Notes: a model not told the origin generated them from the sequence alone. DNA of 64,000 nucleotides from Punica granatum (GCF_007655135.1 NC_045129.1:3844001-3908000), one strand, 5' to 3'; numbered from the stretch's first letter, positions 11,399-24,005 are shown. Numbers and translations: made by a program.

Positions 11399-12313
11399 CA
11401 TATCTTAATTTGTGTCAGTTTTGAGTTGGTGGCCGTTATTCCGAGCTTTTCATAGACTTGAAAAATAGTAACATCGTCTAAAGAAACGGGTCTATGGCTT
11501 GGAATTCCATATACTTAATTTCACATAGCCTAAATTTAGTACCTCGGTATGGCAATTAAGTCGGAGTTATAATGTCAAGTAAGAAATTGTCGCACAACAA
11601 AGGGGTGTTTTGCTGTAAATTCGCCGTAAGCCGAACCAGGAGCATTACTTTTCTGGATATTGAATATTGGCCTGATTCATTTGATGCTTTGCTTCTATTC
11701 TATTCAGCTGTTTGAACATTGGTACTATATCCAGAATAGTAATAAAGTTCGTAAAGTTAAAAAAGGCCTGTAAAATTCATGCGACATTTGTAAGTCCACT
11801 GATCCTTAGGATAATAACTGGGTAAGTCGCAGCAGACGACTGAAGGTTGAGCCCGGGACATTGGTACATCCTAGAGAAATTTTGAAAGTTCACGTGTGAT
11901 TAAAGAGACAATCTTCTCGTCATTCTAAACTGCACAAAATTCACGTCAAAATTTTTTTAGAATCCTTCATCTTGCCAAAATGAAAATACAGTAGAAACAG
12001 TAAAATCCAACAAGATTGGGGGCGATATCTAAATCCAGGCTATAAACTAAACATCCCTCAATTTCTTTGGCCCTTCAAATACCCCCTAAATTTTAAAAAA
12101 AAAATCATAACATCCCCAGTTCAAATTTAAGCTTTCATTTGGACCCTTTAAGGCTGGCCCAGTGCTCCTCCCACAAACACACTTTCCTGTGGTGCTCAGA
12201 AGGTCTCCTTTCTCTGTGTCTGGAAACCTGCAAACTTCAACGGAGGAATCCCTTTCTCAAGTTTCCAACTTTTGTTTGAGCTATTGCCTTATTTTCTCGT
12301 TGGGGAATCATAA
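11399..12313. other. Upstream region and 5' UTR of CURT1C
   Basis: No additional gene is visible. The last ~150 bp before the CURT1C start are CT-rich, as in plant leaders. Confidence 0.5.
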
Positions 12314-13939
12314 ATGGCTTCAATCTTTGGAAACTTCCCCGTGGTTCTTCTTGTTAGCAGAGCACAGACACAGACCCTTCACGGAAGGACTGGAGCTGCC
12401 GCATTTCCTACAGTTTCTGGCCTTCAAGTTCAAGGTGATTTTCATCGATTACCCAATACCCAGCACGCTGAATATGAGTAATCAGCCATTAAAATTTCCA
12501 ATTTTGTGATCAATTATGTGATTGATAGCTTGGGTGTATGAGGATGTTCATGTAAAGTTGAGGCCTTGAATTATGCATAGATGTAGTCTCAACCTTTGTT
12601 TCTGAATCAGAAGTTTAGTTCTTTGATAAGTGATATGGGTGGATCAATCTTTATGCTGAGCTTTTCCTCAATATATGAAGAAGTATTATGCAACATCATC
12701 ATTCCATGATAGTATTTGTTGAAGAGAAAATGAAATTGGGGCTCTGCATGCACATTTCAGCTAAAAACAGTACTTTTATTTGTTATGCTAGATGGGATGC
12801 CCGATCGAAGTCCGAAGTCTGATTTTTCAGGAAAAGAAGCAGATTACTATGTGGACTACTATGCGAATTTGGCTACTTAAATCTGTCAATTCTTTTGTGG
12901 GCGTGTGTATTTTTTTAGGATGAGCAGTTACATGTAAAAATTGCATTGCCGGTTTGATCTAACCACTTCCGCTGGCGATTGCCCTCCTGTATTGCAGATA
13001 GACCGAACCGTGTTGCTGTTGTTGTGAAGGCCATGGGAGAAGGCTCTGAATCTTCAACCTCCCTGAGCATTGTTAAATCTGTACAGAATGTTGTCAGTGA
13101 CCCATTTCTTTCTCTACGCAAATTCCTGCAAATCTCTTGTTTCTTTACTTTTTTTTTTTTTAAATTGCAATTACCTGGTAGTTTATATCTGTGGCATGCT
13201 TCTCTGCACCCTATATGATCATTAATTTTTCTAGTCTTGTTTAAATTTGTTAACAGTGGGATAAACCTGAGGATCGACTGGGTCTTATCGGACTGGGGTT
13301 CGCCGGTGTTGTAGCTCTTTGGGCATCATTAAACCTGATCACGGTGATTTCACATTTCCCCTCCTTTTCAATTATCTGATATAATTGATGACTCCAAGGA
13401 GATTTTGATTTTGATATCGATAATGAATCAAGTAATACCAAGTTCTAGAACTTAAAAGTTTTGTGTGGTGAATAATATCAAGTCAACGATTATTTCCTCA
13501 TTTACCATGATCTATCTCAATGTTCAATAAATTTATAGGCCATCGACAAGCTGCCCCTTATCCCGAGCACACTGGAATTTATAGGAATACTCTTTTCTGC
13601 AGTAAGTGTTGAATGCATTGAAACAGTTGATCCTCCTTATTAGTTTGCATGAGAAAAACTCTCCATTTCGCGCTCTAGTCCATTTTCTCAACTGTGTAGT
13701 AACTCGAAACCTCTCCATTTTCTCAGTGGTTTACATATCGCTACCTCTTGTTCAAACCCACTCGGTAAGTCCATCTCCTGCCCAGTCTTCTCCTGTTTTC
13801 TTGTAAATTAAAGTAGGTTTATGTCTTTCCTTCTTCATTCTCGAATCAATAGAAAACAATTTTGCTGGATTTGACACTTTTCAGGGAAGAGCTCTTCCAA
13901 ATCATCAACAAGTCTATCTCAAATGTCTTGGACCAGTGA
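12314..13939 (+). CDS. CURT1C: CURVATURE THYLAKOID 1C, chloroplast
   Basis: Six coding exons: 12314-12434, 12998-13092, 13257-13343, 13539-13601, 13727-13764 and 13885-13939. They give 152 residues. The N-terminal ~55 residues look like a plastid transit peptide. The CURT1/CAAD domain follows: an amphipathic helix (SLSIVKSVQNVWDKPEDRLG), a first membrane helix (LGLIGLGFAGVVALWASLNL), a short loop (ITAIDKLPLIP), a second membrane helix (STLEFIGILFSAWFTYRYLL) and a C-terminal helix (REELFQIINKSISNVLDQ). CURT1 proteins oligomerise at grana margins and bend the thylakoid membrane. The sequence around RLGLIGLGFAG and FSAWFTYRYLLF is closest to the C paralogue. All junctions are GT-AG and keep frame. 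Confidence 0.93.
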
Positions 13940-14021
13940 GGTTAACAACCTGCTTGACGGAGATTCGGAGTTTTTGAACTGTTATTTCAATTAGCGTCGT
14001 CTATTGTATGAGATTAACATA

Positions 14022-14336
14022 GTGTTTGGTAATGGTGTTGAGTTTGATTTATAATGATTTAGTTTGATTTGCGTAGATGAAGACAAAAGTAGTTGGGAAA
14101 AATGTGCGAGAGAATTTGAAAAATAAGATAAAAATAATAACCGTAAAGTATTGAAATTAAGGAAAATGTTAAATAGTTGAGAGAATTAGTAGTAAAAAAT
14201 TAATTGTAATAATATATAAGAAAAAATATAAGAGAGAATTTGAAGAAAAAGATTTAAAAAAAAGTAATGATTATGTTATTGAATTGAAGGAAAAATAAAG
14301 TTATCTTAAATTAATTTAGACTTTGTTACTAAATAA
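14022..14336. mobile_element. AT-rich MITE
   Basis: Imperfect inverted ends (GTTTGGTAATGGTGTTGAGTT on the left; the reverse complement of CTTTGTTACTAAAT on the right) flank AT-rich non-coding DNA, about 310 bp. A related element is present at 61776-62099. Confidence 0.45.
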
Positions 14337-14982
14337 AGTAAAGCTTCTTATCATGTTTAGTGATCGGTCATGGTAATGCCCGTTTTAGCTTCTTGATAAG
14401 AAAGACCAAACTTTAGCAATCACTAACAGGCACATTCATGTTCATTCCCTGAGCATGAGCCCTATCAAATGGGATTAAAGTGCAAGCTCAGTTGGTTGAT
14501 TAACACTAAAGATCAAACTCGACGAGCATGTTTTCTAATTCCAAGCAACATTTATCTTTTAACTTTCGGGGTAAAGTTGTTGCTAACTGTATCGGCGGTG
14601 GCCATTCATGAAACTATTAATCTCGATACGACACTTGCATGCTACAAGTGGACATGCAATTACCAAATCGAAATTCTGAATCAATCAAGAGGATCATAAC
14701 TTAAAAAAGCGTAAAAGCGTCATTAAATCTATACCGCAGATGGTATCAATCGACCCTCCATACAATGCGCGGGTCATTTCCGGCGTGGTGTCACCTGTCA
14801 CATGGCGAGGAGGTAACATTTGAATACTAGGTTTTGCAATTCATTGCCCGTGGCTGTTCGTCATAGGAACTAGGAAGGGATTAAGGCCACTTTCATGAAG
14901 AGAATTTCCCGCCACCGGCCGTTATAACGGTTGTCGGTTGCTGTCGGTGCAATTCATTTCCCTGTTCTTCACTGCAAATGAG
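14337..14982. other. Upstream region of the PPR gene
   Basis: No coding region or repeat is visible. It presumably contains the promoter of the PPR-DYW gene. Confidence 0.5.
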
Positions 14983-16884
14983 ATGGTCCCTTACAAGAGA
15001 GTATCCAAGATAAACCGAACCTCCATAGATTCAGCTTCTTTAATCCAAGCCGCTTCCTTTGCCTCGCAATCAGCAGCGCAACTCCAATCTGAAGGTGGGT
15101 CATTCCCTTCTCCCACCTCTGAAGTCATATCATACCCGAAAACAGATAACCCCTTCGCTCGTTATGCCTCTCTCTTGAGTTCTTGCATCGCCGGGAAGGC
15201 GTTGAACCCGGGAAGGCAGATCCATGCCCGGCTTTACTTGATGGGTGTTGGGTTTGATCCCCATCTATCCACCAAATTGGTCAATCTTTACTGTGGCTGC
15301 GGTTCATTGAATCATGCCCGCCTCCTGTTCGATAGAATTCCCAAGAAGAACATTTTCCTCTGGAATGTCTTGATTCGGGCTTATGCGTGGAATGGTCCTC
15401 ATGAGGTCGCGATATCACTTTTTTATGAGATGATAGATCACGGGCTCGTTCCTGATAACTTTACGCTCCCGTTTGTGCTCAAAGCTTGCTCGGCCCTCTC
15501 AGCGGTTAAGCCGGGAAGAGACATTCATGATATTGCCATTCGAACAGGGTGGGAGAAGGATCCGTTTGTGGGGTCTGCTCTTGTTGACATGTATGCCAAG
15601 TGCGGAATGGTAGAAAATGCCCGTGGCGTATTTGATAAGATCAAGAAGAGAGATGTAGTGCTGTGGAACTCCATGCTTGCAGCCTATTCCCACAATGGCT
15701 GTGCAGCGGAGGCGATCTCCCTGTGCCGCGAGATGGCACTATCAGGTGTAAGACCCTCCGAGGGAACTCTGGTGACAGTAATATCAGCCTGTGCGGACAT
15801 GGCGGGCCTTCCCCATGGTAGGGAACTTCATGGATTGGGCTGGAGGCTTGGTTTTGGTTCGAACGACAGAGTGGCAACAGCTCTAGTGGATATGTATGCA
15901 AAGTGCGGCTCTGTTCATCTCGCGAGGAGATTGTTCGAGGGGCTTAGGATTAAACGTTTGATTTCGTGGAATGCAATGATCACCGGCTACGCGATGCACG
16001 GGTTCGCTTCTGATGCTTTAGGTTTGTTCGAAGAAATGAGACAAGATAATAATTTGCTTCCTGACCACATCACTTTCGTTGGGGTTCTGTCAGCTTGTAG
16101 TCACGGGGGTTTGCTCGATGAAGGATGGAGATATTTCGAACTAATGACGGAATTTTATGGGATGCAGCCCACCGTCCAGCACTATACTTGCATGGTCGAT
16201 CTCCTGGGCCACTGGGGCCGATTAGATGAGGCCCATGACCTGATAATGCGTATGCAGGTCCCTCCAGATTCAGGTGTCTGGGGTGCCCTTCTCAACTCTT
16301 GCAAGATCCGTGGAAATGTTCAGCTTGCTGAGCTAGCATTAGAGAAGCTGATCGAACTCGAGCCTCATGATGCAGGAAATTACGTGATCTTATCTAACAT
16401 ATATGCCCAGGCAGGGCAGTGGGACCGTGTAGCGAAAGTTAGAAGTTTGATGACCAACCAGGGGATTAAAAAGAGTGTCGCATTTAGTTGGATCGAAGTG
16501 AAGAACAAAGTCCACTCGTTTTCAACGGGGGATACTTCACATCCCGTGTACGAGGAAATACATGCGGAACTGAAGAGGGTGGAGGGACTGATTAAGGAAG
16601 CAGGTTATGTCCCAAACACTGAACCTGTTTTCCACGATGTGGAAGACGATGAGAAGGATCACATGGTCTGTAGCCACAGTGAGAGGCTTGCGATTGCTTT
16701 TGGGCTTATCAGTACGCCGCATGGGACGAGGCTTCTGATAACGAAGAACATCCGAGTGTGTGAGGATTGCCACATGGCGATCAAGTTTATCTCGAAGGTC
16801 ACGGAGAGGGAGATCACTGTTAGGGATGTTAATCGATACCATCATTTCAGGGATGGAATCTGTTCATGTCGGGATTACTGGTGA
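14983..16884 (+). CDS. Pentatricopeptide repeat protein, PLS class with E and DYW domains
   Basis: One intronless exon of 633 residues. ATG at 14983 is the first in-frame ATG; the open frame upstream has none. After a Ser-rich N terminus that could be an organelle-targeting peptide, alternating P, L and S repeats run from about residue 55 to 430 (for example LVNLYCGCGSLNHARLLFD and ALVDMYAKCGMVENARGVFD). E-type motifs (SGVWGALLNSCKIRGNVQLA) follow. The C-terminal DYW domain has the cytidine-deaminase-like HSE motif (about 565-567), CEDCH (about 593-597) and the terminal CRDYW. Such proteins bind organelle RNA and usually direct C-to-U editing, with the DYW domain as the likely deaminase. The target site cannot be read from the sequence, and I do not assign a named orthologue. 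Confidence 0.92.
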   Translation: MVPYKRVSKINRTSIDSASLIQAASFASQSAAQLQSEGGSFPSPTSEVISYPKTDNPFARYASLLSSCIAGKALNPGRQIHARLYLMGVGFDPHLSTKLVNLYCGCGSLNHARLLFDRIPKKNIFLWNVLIRAYAWNGPHEVAISLFYEMIDHGLVPDNFTLPFVLKACSALSAVKPGRDIHDIAIRTGWEKDPFVGSALVDMYAKCGMVENARGVFDKIKKRDVVLWNSMLAAYSHNGCAAEAISLCREMALSGVRPSEGTLVTVISACADMAGLPHGRELHGLGWRLGFGSNDRVATALVDMYAKCGSVHLARRLFEGLRIKRLISWNAMITGYAMHGFASDALGLFEEMRQDNNLLPDHITFVGVLSACSHGGLLDEGWRYFELMTEFYGMQPTVQHYTCMVDLLGHWGRLDEAHDLIMRMQVPPDSGVWGALLNSCKIRGNVQLAELALEKLIELEPHDAGNYVILSNIYAQAGQWDRVAKVRSLMTNQGIKKSVAFSWIEVKNKVHSFSTGDTSHPVYEEIHAELKRVEGLIKEAGYVPNTEPVFHDVEDDEKDHMVCSHSERLAIAFGLISTPHGTRLLITKNIRVCEDCHMAIKFISKVTEREITVRDVNRYHHFRDGICSCRDYW

Positions 16885-18545
16885 GCTGAACAGGCAGGAA
16901 AGAGCCCATGGGAATAGCTTGCTATACTTACGTGGTGACTGGTGACTGTTAATATCTGTTAGGGTATCATGAATTGCTCATCTTTTGAGAGGGGAAGTGG
17001 AACTGGTAGTGATTTGGCATGGAAAATGCGAGAGGCAGAGCTGACATTTTTCTGATTCAAGAACGAAAATTGTACTCGAAGAAACGACATCAGATGGCTC
17101 GATTCATTTCTCTCGGACAGAAGGTGATGAAACAAGTTTTCGGTTATCATAACCTGTCGTCTGTACTTGCTTTTATCAGTGGATGCAGAGTATTTATCGT
17201 ACAGGAATTACTTGTCCAAACGTTTTCTGAACTGAAACCATAAGAATTGTTCAATGGAAATGGTTCTTCTTCCATTATCTATCCCTATTAGGAAAGCGAA
17301 AACCAGAAGAATCATTACTTGGAAAGGCATTATGTAATCCGACATTATGAAAATTTTACTGTCCCGGTATCGGACCGTTGCCTCGAAGCATTGGATTGGA
17401 GGCAACCCATGCTAAAACTCCTAGTTCCAACAGTCCTAGGACCATTGAACCATTGGCGACCCCCTGGTAAATGGCCTCTTCTCCCATCCCAGAGCCTCTT
17501 CAGACATTTCGATCCCGAAGAAGCATTTAATTAAAAAGAAAAAAGTCATGTTCCGCGCGTAGTCTGTACATGGGATAGATAGTTATCATAAAGTTCCATT
17601 CAATCCGTGGAAGCGTCCCATGATTATTTTCCTTCAACAACCACAATATAATAACACCTAATATTCTTTTGGATGTGGCAGGTTAATTGGACTTTTGGTG
17701 TTAGTTTTACTAAAATCTGTACTTGGATATTGGTGGACATCCCTAAGATTCTTTAAACATATGTATAATAATAAGTATTCGAAAAATTGATTATTATCCA
17801 TTTACGGTCCATTTAGCGTGAGAGTAACTCGCAGTGATATATTTGATACTTTCAGTTCAAGTGTTAGTACTTTGCACTCTCCATCATGAATAGTAAGAGA
17901 GTACAAAATACTTGAATTATAATATTGAATACTTGAAGTGAAATTACTAAACATGTTCCTGTGAACTATATCACGTTAGAATTTTCAATATATTTAATGC
18001 AAAGACGTGAGATTTTCAGTGAATCGAGGATATTTCAAAAATATTATGTGGCATGTCCTCGTTGCCCCGAACGGAGCCCCTTTAATCGCAAAAAACATGG
18101 GAGAAAATCTCAATATGCGAAGTTGGCCCGAATGATGGAAGAGAAAATGACAGCATCCGAAGATGTCCAAAACCACGACACAAATGTCCATAAGAAATTT
18201 CCCTTGCAACGAAAGATTCCAAGACCTGAAACTTCAGGGCAGCCCCGCTCCCACCCAGGAAAAAACCATCTCGGCAACTATTTCCACACTCGTTCTTCCA
18301 TCTCATTCGGTTTCAAACAACCGAAAGCTGCGAGCTTTGGTTCTCTTTCTCCAGCGGACGCAGGAACGGAGCTCGACCCACCAAACCAAACCTGCCCATC
18401 ATCTAACCTTTCCATCGCCATGAATGAAGACGGAGGTGGTCTGATCACCTACCCACAATAAATCTCCATCACCGAAGAGCTACCCGTAAATAACAATTCC
18501 TTGTGCGCCCCAATTAATTGCGTGCCCAATAAGTTTCACCTAGAA
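16885..18545. other. Intergenic region and AAE13 upstream sequence
   Basis: Open frames around 17960-18460 lack family features and sit where the AAE13 promoter and 5' UTR should be. No other gene is supported. Confidence 0.5.
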
Positions 18546-21500
18546 ATGAGGTCCCCATTTAAGGCCTTTAACTACCACAGCCTCAGACTTGTCCACACTT
18601 GTCGCTTATCCCGCTATTATCATTCTTCTCCTCCTCCTCCTCCTCTCAGAGCATCTGCTTTCTCTCCTCTCACTCGGGCACTTGATTCTTGCCTCTCTCA
18701 GTCTCGTCTTCTGTCGAGTAAGTCTCTGTTCTTCTGCAACTATTACTTGCAAGTGTTTGATTTGCTGCCTATAAGAGAAAAAATGGTTTGATTTGCTGGG
18801 AAGAGTACGCAGCTACGGTGTTTGAGGAAATGTGTGAGCTAGCTCTCGTATGTTTGCATGAAACTTTTGTTTCGGGGGAATGGTGCGTTGGAAATGGCGG
18901 GAAGTAAGTGTTGTATGCTATGTTGAAATAGAATCCCACAATTGAGGCCTGTAGGTGAGCTAAGGATTTTCGGGTGCTGCACGGAATGACTCCCATCTTT
19001 TTGAGGTTTGTGGTGCCCTGAAAGCGCTGTTGTTGAATCAGTGTCTTGAGGATCGCAATGCTGGCTTTTACTGATACTCTTTCAGCCTATGTAGCATCCC
19101 TTTATGCTTATTTGCACGATAATTCTGGTGAATTGTTATACAAAAAGTCCATTCAGAAAAAAGAATCTGTTTTTAGCTGTCAGTAGAATTCGTTGTTTCT
19201 ATTAAAAAAGAAAAAGAAAAAGAAAAAAAAAAGAGGGAGGTTTAGACTTGTGCTATCATACCAACATCTTGTTGAATGTGATGGATTTAGTATAAGAGTG
19301 AGTGATGAAACTTACATTAATAGTGATAGTTGAAAGAGGCTAGGTTGATGATCCCTTCAGTGTCTCTCAGCTGCTCTGTTTCTTCTTTGTAGCATTGGTC
19401 TTAAGTACATTCTAAGCAAAGCAGTGTAATAGCCAAAGGAAAGATCAAATTCGTTCTGTGACAATAATAAGATTTCTTTATTGCGCAGCATCCACGTTCA
19501 TGGAGGTGGTTAAAGCGGCTGCAAAGCAAGGTTCTGCAGCATGTGATAGTGTTGCTATCAGGGCTGATCAGAAGAGCTACAGTTATCAACAACTTGTCTC
19601 TAGTGCAGTAAATATATCAAGGTTCTTGTCTAGCGAGGACTTAAATTCTGTGAGTATTCATTCTATGAGGCTATTGTGTAAAGGAACAGATCATGATCGA
19701 GTAGCTAGTACCTTTCTTAAAATTTATGCTTTGTTGGTAGTTTAAAGTAACAGAAGCCAATGCATCACAGAGTCACCGAGCAAAACTTTTAGCATCCAAA
19801 TTAAATTTTTTTTGGGGTTATTATGGTTCTTTTCAGAGTGCAGGAAATGGACATCTTAATGGTGCTTGTGTAGGAATCATAGCCAAACCTTCAGCGGAGT
19901 TTGTTGCTGGAATTCTGGGAACTTGGCTTAGTGGAGGAGTTGCAGTTCCTCTTGCTCTCAGTTACCCCGAAGCCGAACTTCTTCATGTTCTGAAAGATTC
20001 GGTTAGTCTCATTACAAAATTGGATTCTGTTATGCTAATAAATGTTTAGTCTTCAGTCAACAGGCAAAAGTAGGAAACCAATGAGCTCTTCTTTTTCTAA
20101 TGTATTAAATGATGAGCGATCCCTAAAAAGTCGAAATTGTTGATCGCTGAAGAGCATCGCTTATCTCTGAGCATAGAAAATATTTTAACAGTGGAATTGC
20201 CTTGATTGATTTAATAATGTCCAAAATTAAGTTGGTCAATTCACAGGATATAGTTATCATGTAGTGAAAGGTATAATTTGCTCTGCTAAATGTTTTTTGT
20301 CTTCCTTATCTATAGGATGTCTCTATTATACTTAGCACTGAAGATTACCATGAGCTAATGCAAAATGTGGCTGCAAAAAGCTCTGCAAAGTGTTCACTTA
20401 TCCCCTCTGTTCCCGTTGGAAGAACTGAGGCAGAGAAAGCACCGCTAGAAAATTTTCACAGCTCTCATGAGAGAGGTGGGAGTTCAGGACTTGTCTCACT
20501 TTATAATATATAGCTTAAGTGGCTAAAATATTTCCCCTCATCTCATTTTTCTTTTTTTTCTCATGATGAAGGTGAAGAAGATCCCGCCTTAATTGTATAT
20601 ACAAGTGGTACAACTGGAAAACCGAAAGGAGCCGTGCACACTCACAAAAGCATCAGTGCACAGGTTATTTTCAACTTAAATTGATTCTGTAAAAACATCA
20701 TGAGCTTCAAGATAACAATATAATATTTGACTTCATCCATTTTTTTTCTCTTATTTCAGGTCCGAACTTTGACTGATGCCTGGGAGTATACATCTTCGGA
20801 TCAGTTTCTGCACTGTCTGCCTCTTCATCATATCCAACAACTAATTTATGAAAGAAGTTAATTTAATTAGTAGTTTACCATTCCCCTTTCCTCGCATATC
20901 GTCTTTCTTTCTCTACTCTCATGCGCTGATCTCATTAACACCCTTCTGGCTTTACCTTAACTCTCAGTATACATGTTCACGGGTTATTCAATGCTCTACT
21001 AGCCCCTCTCTATGCAGGGTCCACGGTAAATAATTCCATCTATACTTTTGTTAGCTGTTTGTTTTCGTTACATGTATAAACATGCTCTAGCTTGATTTAA
21101 TTGGATATATTTCTGAAGGTTGAGTTTATGACGAAATTTAGCGTGAGGGGAATATGGCAGCGCTGGTGTGAATCATATCATGAAGGAATTAAGGCTGATG
21201 ATGCGATTACTGTTTTCACAGGGGTAAGCACATGACCTCTCTGAGGACATAAATGCAGATAGCATTGAGAACGTGTACTTTAATTCTTAAAATATTACAG
21301 ATAATTTAAGCATTTGGACTTGCTGCTGAAAGTTTAGTATCTCCACAACCAAAATAACTGTTCGTTTTATTTTGTTTTAATTTGTTATAGGTTCCAACTA
21401 TGTACACACGATTAATACAAGGTTATGAAGCTATGGGCACAGATCTACAAGCTGCTTCAGCTTCTGCAGCTCGCAATTTGAGGTTGATGGTAAGTCAAAG

Positions 21501-24005
21501 GAGAACTCTTCTTATCTGCTGATGTCGTCAATCAGTAAATCATGTTTTTGGATCAGATACTTTCTCGACTTGTTATAGTAAAACAATCCATTCTGAAGTT
21601 GTAAAAACCAACTTCTGTTTGACTTCCTCAGATGTGTGGTTCCTCTGCTTTACCTTATCCTGTTATGCAAAGATGGGAAGCCATAACAGGACATCGCCTT
21701 TTGGAACGGTATGGGATGACCGAGGTTAGTCTCTCTATTTTTGTTCCTAAGTGTCTTTTCAGTACCTCTGAAGTATAGAAAACAATGAGGGCGCATTGGT
21801 CCAATTGTAGTCTAATGCCTCCAAAAGATGAGAAAATCATTTTTGCTGCTAGACCAAGATTATCAATTATTGGTTTTGCAGTTTGTCATGGCAATCTCGA
21901 ACCCTTTAAAAGGCGAAAGAAGAGGTGGTACTGTTGGAAAACCATTTCCTGGTGTTGAGGTAAGTGATTCAAGTTTCTAAACGGAGTCACCTCAAATCGG
22001 ATACTAGACTAAAGAATGGTCAAATTTTAAATCTTTAGCTGACATAATATTCCGAATGACCTTTGTCACTTGGCATTTCTCCATCTATGATAGGTTAAGA
22101 TTCTCGAAGATGAAAGTGGAAATGATGCCCCTGGTGTGGGTGAGCTGTGTATCAGAAGCCCTTCCTTGTTCAAGGAGTATTGGAAGCTTCCTGAGGTTGC
22201 TTTTGATAATATCAAATGTTTCTTTCTTTTTTTTCTTTTCAAATGAAAATACAACCATGCCAGGAAGATTGCTTTGTCTATCACCTTGATTTGAATTTTC
22301 TTGAACTTAAGACATGGAACTTTTGAAATGGTTAGCCAGTTCACAATTAAATTATTCTTTCCGTTGGGTTAAGTTGATTTATTCTCTTTGTCCCTGATCT
22401 CTTTTCTTATGATGCATTCCTGTGATGACCGTTATTTTAGGTAACTAGAGAATCATTTATTGAGGGTGGATTCTTTAAGACTGGTGATGCTGTTAGAGTG
22501 GATGAAGATGGATATTACCTCATCATGGGACGTAAGTGAGCTTGCATGTTTGTGTCAAATTATATAATAATTGCATTTGTGGTGCTTGGACCTACTAATC
22601 TCTTGCCACGAATATTAAGGAAAAGGAACTTGGTGATCATTCAAGTCAAGCAGAATGGAATGCCAATTTGCGCATATTATAACAAGTAGTGCATTAGATT
22701 TTTGAACAAACTAATCATTGGAATCTGTTGAATGATTTTTGTTTCTTTTGTTTTTATATTCTCAGGTACCAGCGCCGATATCATGAAGGTCGGGGGATAC
22801 AAGCTGTCAGCATTAGAAATTGAGGCAATTCTTTTGGAGGCAAGTCATCAAACACCTTATGGCTCTTCTTCCTGCATCTGAAAAGCAATCTCGAACATAG
22901 AATTTAACTGCCGACGCTGCATTTTGTCAGTAAATGTAGTGAAGCATGTTATTGTTTCCTCTTATTCGTTTCAATTTTAAAATATGGAGACATAAAAAAA
23001 TTCTCAAGTTACTGTCGAAGAAAAGTAGTTTGCAGAATCCCAGATATTTAGCTTGTTATTCAAAAAATTTAAAACCAAATGTCAAGAGTGTCACGGTTTC
23101 TGCAACCAGAGAGACGCTAATGTGCATGTCTTCCTCGATACAGCATCCTGTTGTGGCAGAGTGTTGTGTGTTGGGTTTACCAGATAAAGACTATGGAGAA
23201 GTTGTGTGCGCTATTATTGTGCCTGAGGAAGAAGCAAAGAGGAAATGCGCAGAAGAGCTGAAGCCTGCGATAACTTTGGACGAACTTTGTACCTGGGCAA
23301 AGGATAAACTTGCACCATACAAGGTAGGGGACTGCTCCAGAGCTCTTTCATGAAAATTCACCTGAAGTCCATTTAAACAATCAACATATATATAGAAGAT
23401 TTTAGGAACAGTTTACAAAAAAAATTTCAGGAGTGAGTCAGAGCTTTCGATTAGGATGTTTTCCTTAGCGGGCCTGTATTGCACATAAGTTTAAGCTTTG
23501 AGCCTTTGTAACCCTTTTATCAGTGTATGTCCTTTCTAGTTCTGATGATGTACTGATACCACGTCAAGTGATAGGTTTTCCTACAAACTAAATTTTGGAA
23601 ATGTAGGTCACTAAACACTATCCTTCTTTCAGTTTTTCCGAGGGTAAGAGCAAGTTGTCTTGTTGTATCAACAAAAAGGTTTTATGTAAAACTTATGAAA
23701 ATGAGTATTGGTATAACTTTATAATAACAAATTGAGCCTTATTTCCTATCTTCAGGAATAACTAGTTTAGTCTGACGGGGTTTTAACTGTATCTTGTTCC
23801 AGCTACCAACAAGATTGTTCCTATGGGACTCGCTTCCTCGTAATGCCATGGGAAAGGTTGGTGCAAGACATGCCATTTTTGTTCAATTACTTGTCTGATC
23901 AACTCAATTTCATCAAAGCAAAGCAGCTGAGCTATGATTCATTCACTATTTTCATAGGTCAACAAAAAGGAGTTGAAGAAAAAGCTATCTTTTGAAGGTC
24001 TATGA
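18546..24005 (+). CDS. AAE13: Malonyl-CoA synthetase (acyl-activating enzyme 13)
   Basis: Seventeen coding exons: 18546-18717, 19489-19649, 19837-20001, 20316-20475, 20572-20663, 20760-20829, 20973-21025, 21119-21223, 21391-21489, 21632-21724, 21882-21959, 22094-22195, 22441-22531, 22766-22839, 23144-23323, 23803-23856, 23958-24005. They give 598 residues. It is an ATP-dependent AMP-forming ligase that makes malonyl-CoA from free malonate. Motifs: P-loop [65 protein letters not shown] and the catalytic Lys in NAMGKVNKKEL. Exon 1 encodes an Arg/Ser-rich, acid-poor leader that looks mitochondrial; a second Met (MEVVKAAAK) at the start of exon 2 would give a cytosolic form. Intron 6 fits a U12 AT-AC intron and intron 14 begins GC. 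Confidence 0.93.
20830..20972 (+). other. Putative U12-type AT-AC intron of AAE13
   Basis: The 143-bp intron starts ATATCC and ends TATAC. A perfect CCTTAAC branch-site core (20955-20961) lies about 12 bp before the 3' end. Only this splice pair joins the flanking exons into the conserved [14 protein letters not shown] segment; no GT-AG pair does. The donor departs from the U12 consensus after the sixth base (AA in place of TT). Confidence 0.75.

Noticed and set aside
12162..12509. 115-residue frame starting upstream of CURT1C
   Set aside because: It begins in the CT-rich leader in a different frame; the CURT1C start at 12314 is explained by the gene model.
17961..18461. 166-residue plus-strand open frame upstream of AAE13
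   Set aside because: It starts at a TTG, has no family features, overlaps other open frames on both strands and lies where the AAE13 promoter and leader should be.
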